64,000 bases of DNA from positions 1,922,001 through 1,986,000 of the forward strand of contig NZ_CP162100.1 in assembly GCF_040869035.1 (NCBI RefSeq), in the 5' to 3' direction. This document shows positions 62,209 through 64,000 of the stretch, one piece after another (within the stretch, counting starts at the first letter, position 1; the number at the start of each line of letters is the position of its first letter). Source of the DNA: Vibrio sp. NTOU-M3 (GTDB lineage: Bacteria; Pseudomonadota; Gammaproteobacteria; Enterobacterales; Vibrionaceae). A program made the position numbers and the translations under genes. The notes under the pieces were generated by a model. That model searched no databases and was not told where the DNA came from. It saw only the letters and a list, made by a program, of their open reading frames with translations.

Positions 62209-63499
62209 CTTCTACACAATTTCGACCATTTCGTTTCGCTCGGTATAACGCTTCATCGGCACGAGCCAATAGCGCAGAAGAATGTTCATTCCCTAGCTGG
62301 GCAACTCCAAGGCTCGATGTCATTCGCTGGCCATGAACCCACAGATGCCCTTCAATCGTCATACGAATTTTTTCTGCCAGTAGTTCCGCATCTAATAGAT
62401 CAAGCGAAGGACAAAAAGCAATAAACTCCTCTCCCCCCCAGCGGACCAGCCAGTGATTTTCATGCAGAACACTCATTACCATCATGGTAAATTCACGCAG
62501 AATGTCGTCTCCCATGCTATGGCCATACTGATCATTAATCGTCTTAAAATGGTCAATATCAATGTAGATAACAGAAAGCGGCTTTCGAGCACTCTCTCCA
62601 CTTTCATAATTTTTTGCTAGCCAATCGCGTACTGCGTGACGGTTCATTGCACCTGTTAATGCATCTCGGTGCGCAAGTTCTGCAAATTGAATATTTTGGG
62701 CTTTCAATGCTCGGTTGAGTTTTTTAAGCTTTAACTGGCGTGTCTGTGCATCAACAATGAGCTTCTGACTACGGCGGATCTCAAACACACTGTACAAAAG
62801 ACCTAAAATGACCCAAACAAAAAGCAACCCCATAAAGAGATCTTCACCTTCTACATAAGAACCAACAAGCTCTATGTTATTGATTGTCATTCGATAGTGG
62901 CCGAGTGGTAGAGATGAGCCTGTTGCAAATTCAATACGATTCACGTTACCCATTTCTGGTGCAGAATGCTCAATGGAAATATCGTTATCCACAAGCCACC
63001 ATGTCATGACCTGAAGGTTTCTAAGGGGTATTGAGGTGCCTTTTTTATCAACACCTGGATGGTATTCTAACCCATTATATTTATGGGTATATTCATTGTC
63101 TGGAATCGAATAAGCGGCATTGTAATTTCGAAGGTAGAATCGCATTCTCGGTTCAGAATCATTATCTAAGTTGTGAAAATCGATATCCAGTTTAATTGTA
63201 TGGTAGTTTGAAAAATCAATACCAACGGTTGGATCTTCTCGATCAACAACAATAGAGACACCACAATATGGCCAAGGATAATCGCTCTCTTTAAGCTCGC
63301 ACTCTAATATTGCTGTTTTCCCATCAATACTTATGGATGAAGTAGACAGACCGTTCTGTACCTGATCATTGGTGGGTAGAAACGCAAAATGTTCAGGCAT
63401 AACTTTGTAAACACGTTGGTCACCATAAACGCGGTAGAGCTGAACGATAAGAATGGTGAATATACCTAAAATAAATACGGCTTTATGGATAACTCTCAA
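62192..63499 (-). CDS. Membrane diguanylate cyclase with periplasmic sensor (paralogue B)
   Basis: 435 residues, read from TTG at 63499 with AAGG nine bases upstream; the next Met would delete the first membrane helix (VFILGIFTILIVQLY). Same plan as the cyclase at 59520: periplasmic domain of ~180 residues, second helix (LFMGLLFVWVILGLLYSVF), coiled linker, GGDEF domain with LVRWGGEEFIAFCPS and DALTGAMNRHAVRDW. No RxxD inhibitory site before GGEEF. Enzymatically active by motif. Confidence 0.88.
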   Translation of the reverse strand: MRVIHKAVFILGIFTILIVQLYRVYGDQRVYKVMPEHFAFLPTNDQVQNGLSTSSISIDGKTAILECELKESDYPWPYCGVSIVVDREDPTVGIDFSNYHTIKLDIDFHNLDNDSEPRMRFYLRNYNAAYSIPDNEYTHKYNGLEYHPGVDKKGTSIPLRNLQVMTWWLVDNDISIEHSAPEMGNVNRIEFATGSSLPLGHYRMTINNIELVGSYVEGEDLFMGLLFVWVILGLLYSVFEIRRSQKLIVDAQTRQLKLKKLNRALKAQNIQFAELAHRDALTGAMNRHAVRDWLAKNYESGESARKPLSVIYIDIDHFKTINDQYGHSMGDDILREFTMMVMSVLHENHWLVRWGGEEFIAFCPSLDLLDAELLAEKIRMTIEGHLWVHGQRMTSSLGVAQLGNEHSSALLARADEALYRAKRNGRNCVEVSRLD

Positions 63500-64000
63500 A
63501 CGCGAAGACCTTGTTCAAAACTCATATGAGTTACGGATTACTGAAAACGGTTAAGATTGTCATTTTACAACCTTAGTGCCAAATTTTAACTGAAATATCA
63601 TTCTGTATGATAGAAATTTTCGACCTATATCAACTGATGATTAAAAGTCGTGCAAAATCGTCTCTCTTTATTGCGCAATTTAAAACTAATCGCTTCTTAG
63701 CCTTGTAAACTCTAGCTTTCAGCCTTTTTTCTATCAAGAATCTCACTAAGTTTTATAAATTCATCACACGATAACTCAGTTAAGTTGTTGTACTAACGCT
63801 ATATTTTTATTATCGATTCTTGCAGCTTGCATATAAACTTTAGTACCAATGCAAAACCCATTCACCAAGCAAATGTAATGCAGAGCAAGCACCTGGCAAA
63901 GCTATGCTTTCTAAGTAATTGAAGTCTGCTAAACTGCTAGCTAAAAATAGCCACATGATGGCTGAAAATAACGAAAATGAGCACTGTCATGTCTTTAATT
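63500..64000. other. Terminal noncoding stretch
   Basis: Upstream region of cyclase B plus about 450 bases with frequent stop codons in all frames. An ATG at 63989 could start a gene that leaves the window, but too little is visible to support it. Confidence 0.4.

Noticed and set aside
63989..64000. Start of a gene leaving the window at the right end
   Set aside because: Only four codons are visible and no clear ribosome site precedes the ATG.

Overview
The window reads as a chromosomal segment of a Vibrio-like marine gammaproteobacterium. The basis is the combination of Vibrio/enterobacterial core genes (norR-hcp-hcr, pspF/pspABC next to sapABCDF, cls, tag, maeA, an SNF-type Na+ symporter), moderately AT-rich codon use, many methyl-accepting and GGDEF/EAL signalling genes, and ToxR-type winged-helix regulators. 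I see no rRNA, tRNA, insertion sequence, CRISPR array or phage module.

Layout. 0-4.2 kb: a ynjBCD-type ABC importer with a ynjF-type CDP-alcohol phosphatidyltransferase. 4.2-8.8 kb: a nitrosative-stress unit, norR then hcp-hcr, with paired GT-N7-AC NorR-like sites in front of both norR and hcp and a good sigma-54 promoter before hcp. 8.9-12.5 kb: an isolated parallel beta-helix (tailspike/pectate-lyase-like) gene whose Shine-Dalgarno lies in a hairpin, then a TetR regulator divergent from a royal-jelly/yellow-family secreted protein, with two near-identical palindromic operators. 12.5-20.5 kb: an rRNA-type methyltransferase, an RluA-family pseudouridine synthase, a chemoreceptor, an NSS transporter with a 20-bp perfect palindrome in front, cardiolipin synthase and cystathionine beta-lyase.

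20.5-37.8 kb is the unusual, AT-rich accessory region. It holds a 4,246-residue exported protein: signal peptide, delta-60-type repeats, an invasin-like Ig domain, 23 tandem Ig-like repeats (eight of them duplicated as a 2,370-bp block), thrombospondin type-3 calcium repeats, a GlyGly-CTERM-like sorting signal, then an internal second signal peptide and a complete OmpA-type protein in the same reading frame. Around it lie an EAL-domain gene, an overlapping ToxR-like/membrane-partner pair, two unknown envelope genes, and a divergent cysteine-rich winged-helix protein across a very AT-rich intergenic region. I infer a regulated surface adhesin locus. The single ORF that looks like two exported proteins joined head to tail is the most notable thing in the window.

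38-44 kb: tag, then an RND efflux operon with two lipoprotein membrane-fusion subunits. 44-52 kb: pspABC, divergent pspF, and sapABCDF, in the order known from enterobacteria. 52-59.5 kb: aromatic/aspartate aminotransferase, a small outer-membrane barrel protein, an unknown protein, an HrpB-like DEAH helicase and NAD-malic enzyme. 59.5-63.5 kb: two paralogous diguanylate cyclases sharing the same periplasmic sensor, flanking a DUF3392 gene and a sanA-like gene. The last 500 bases have no supported gene.
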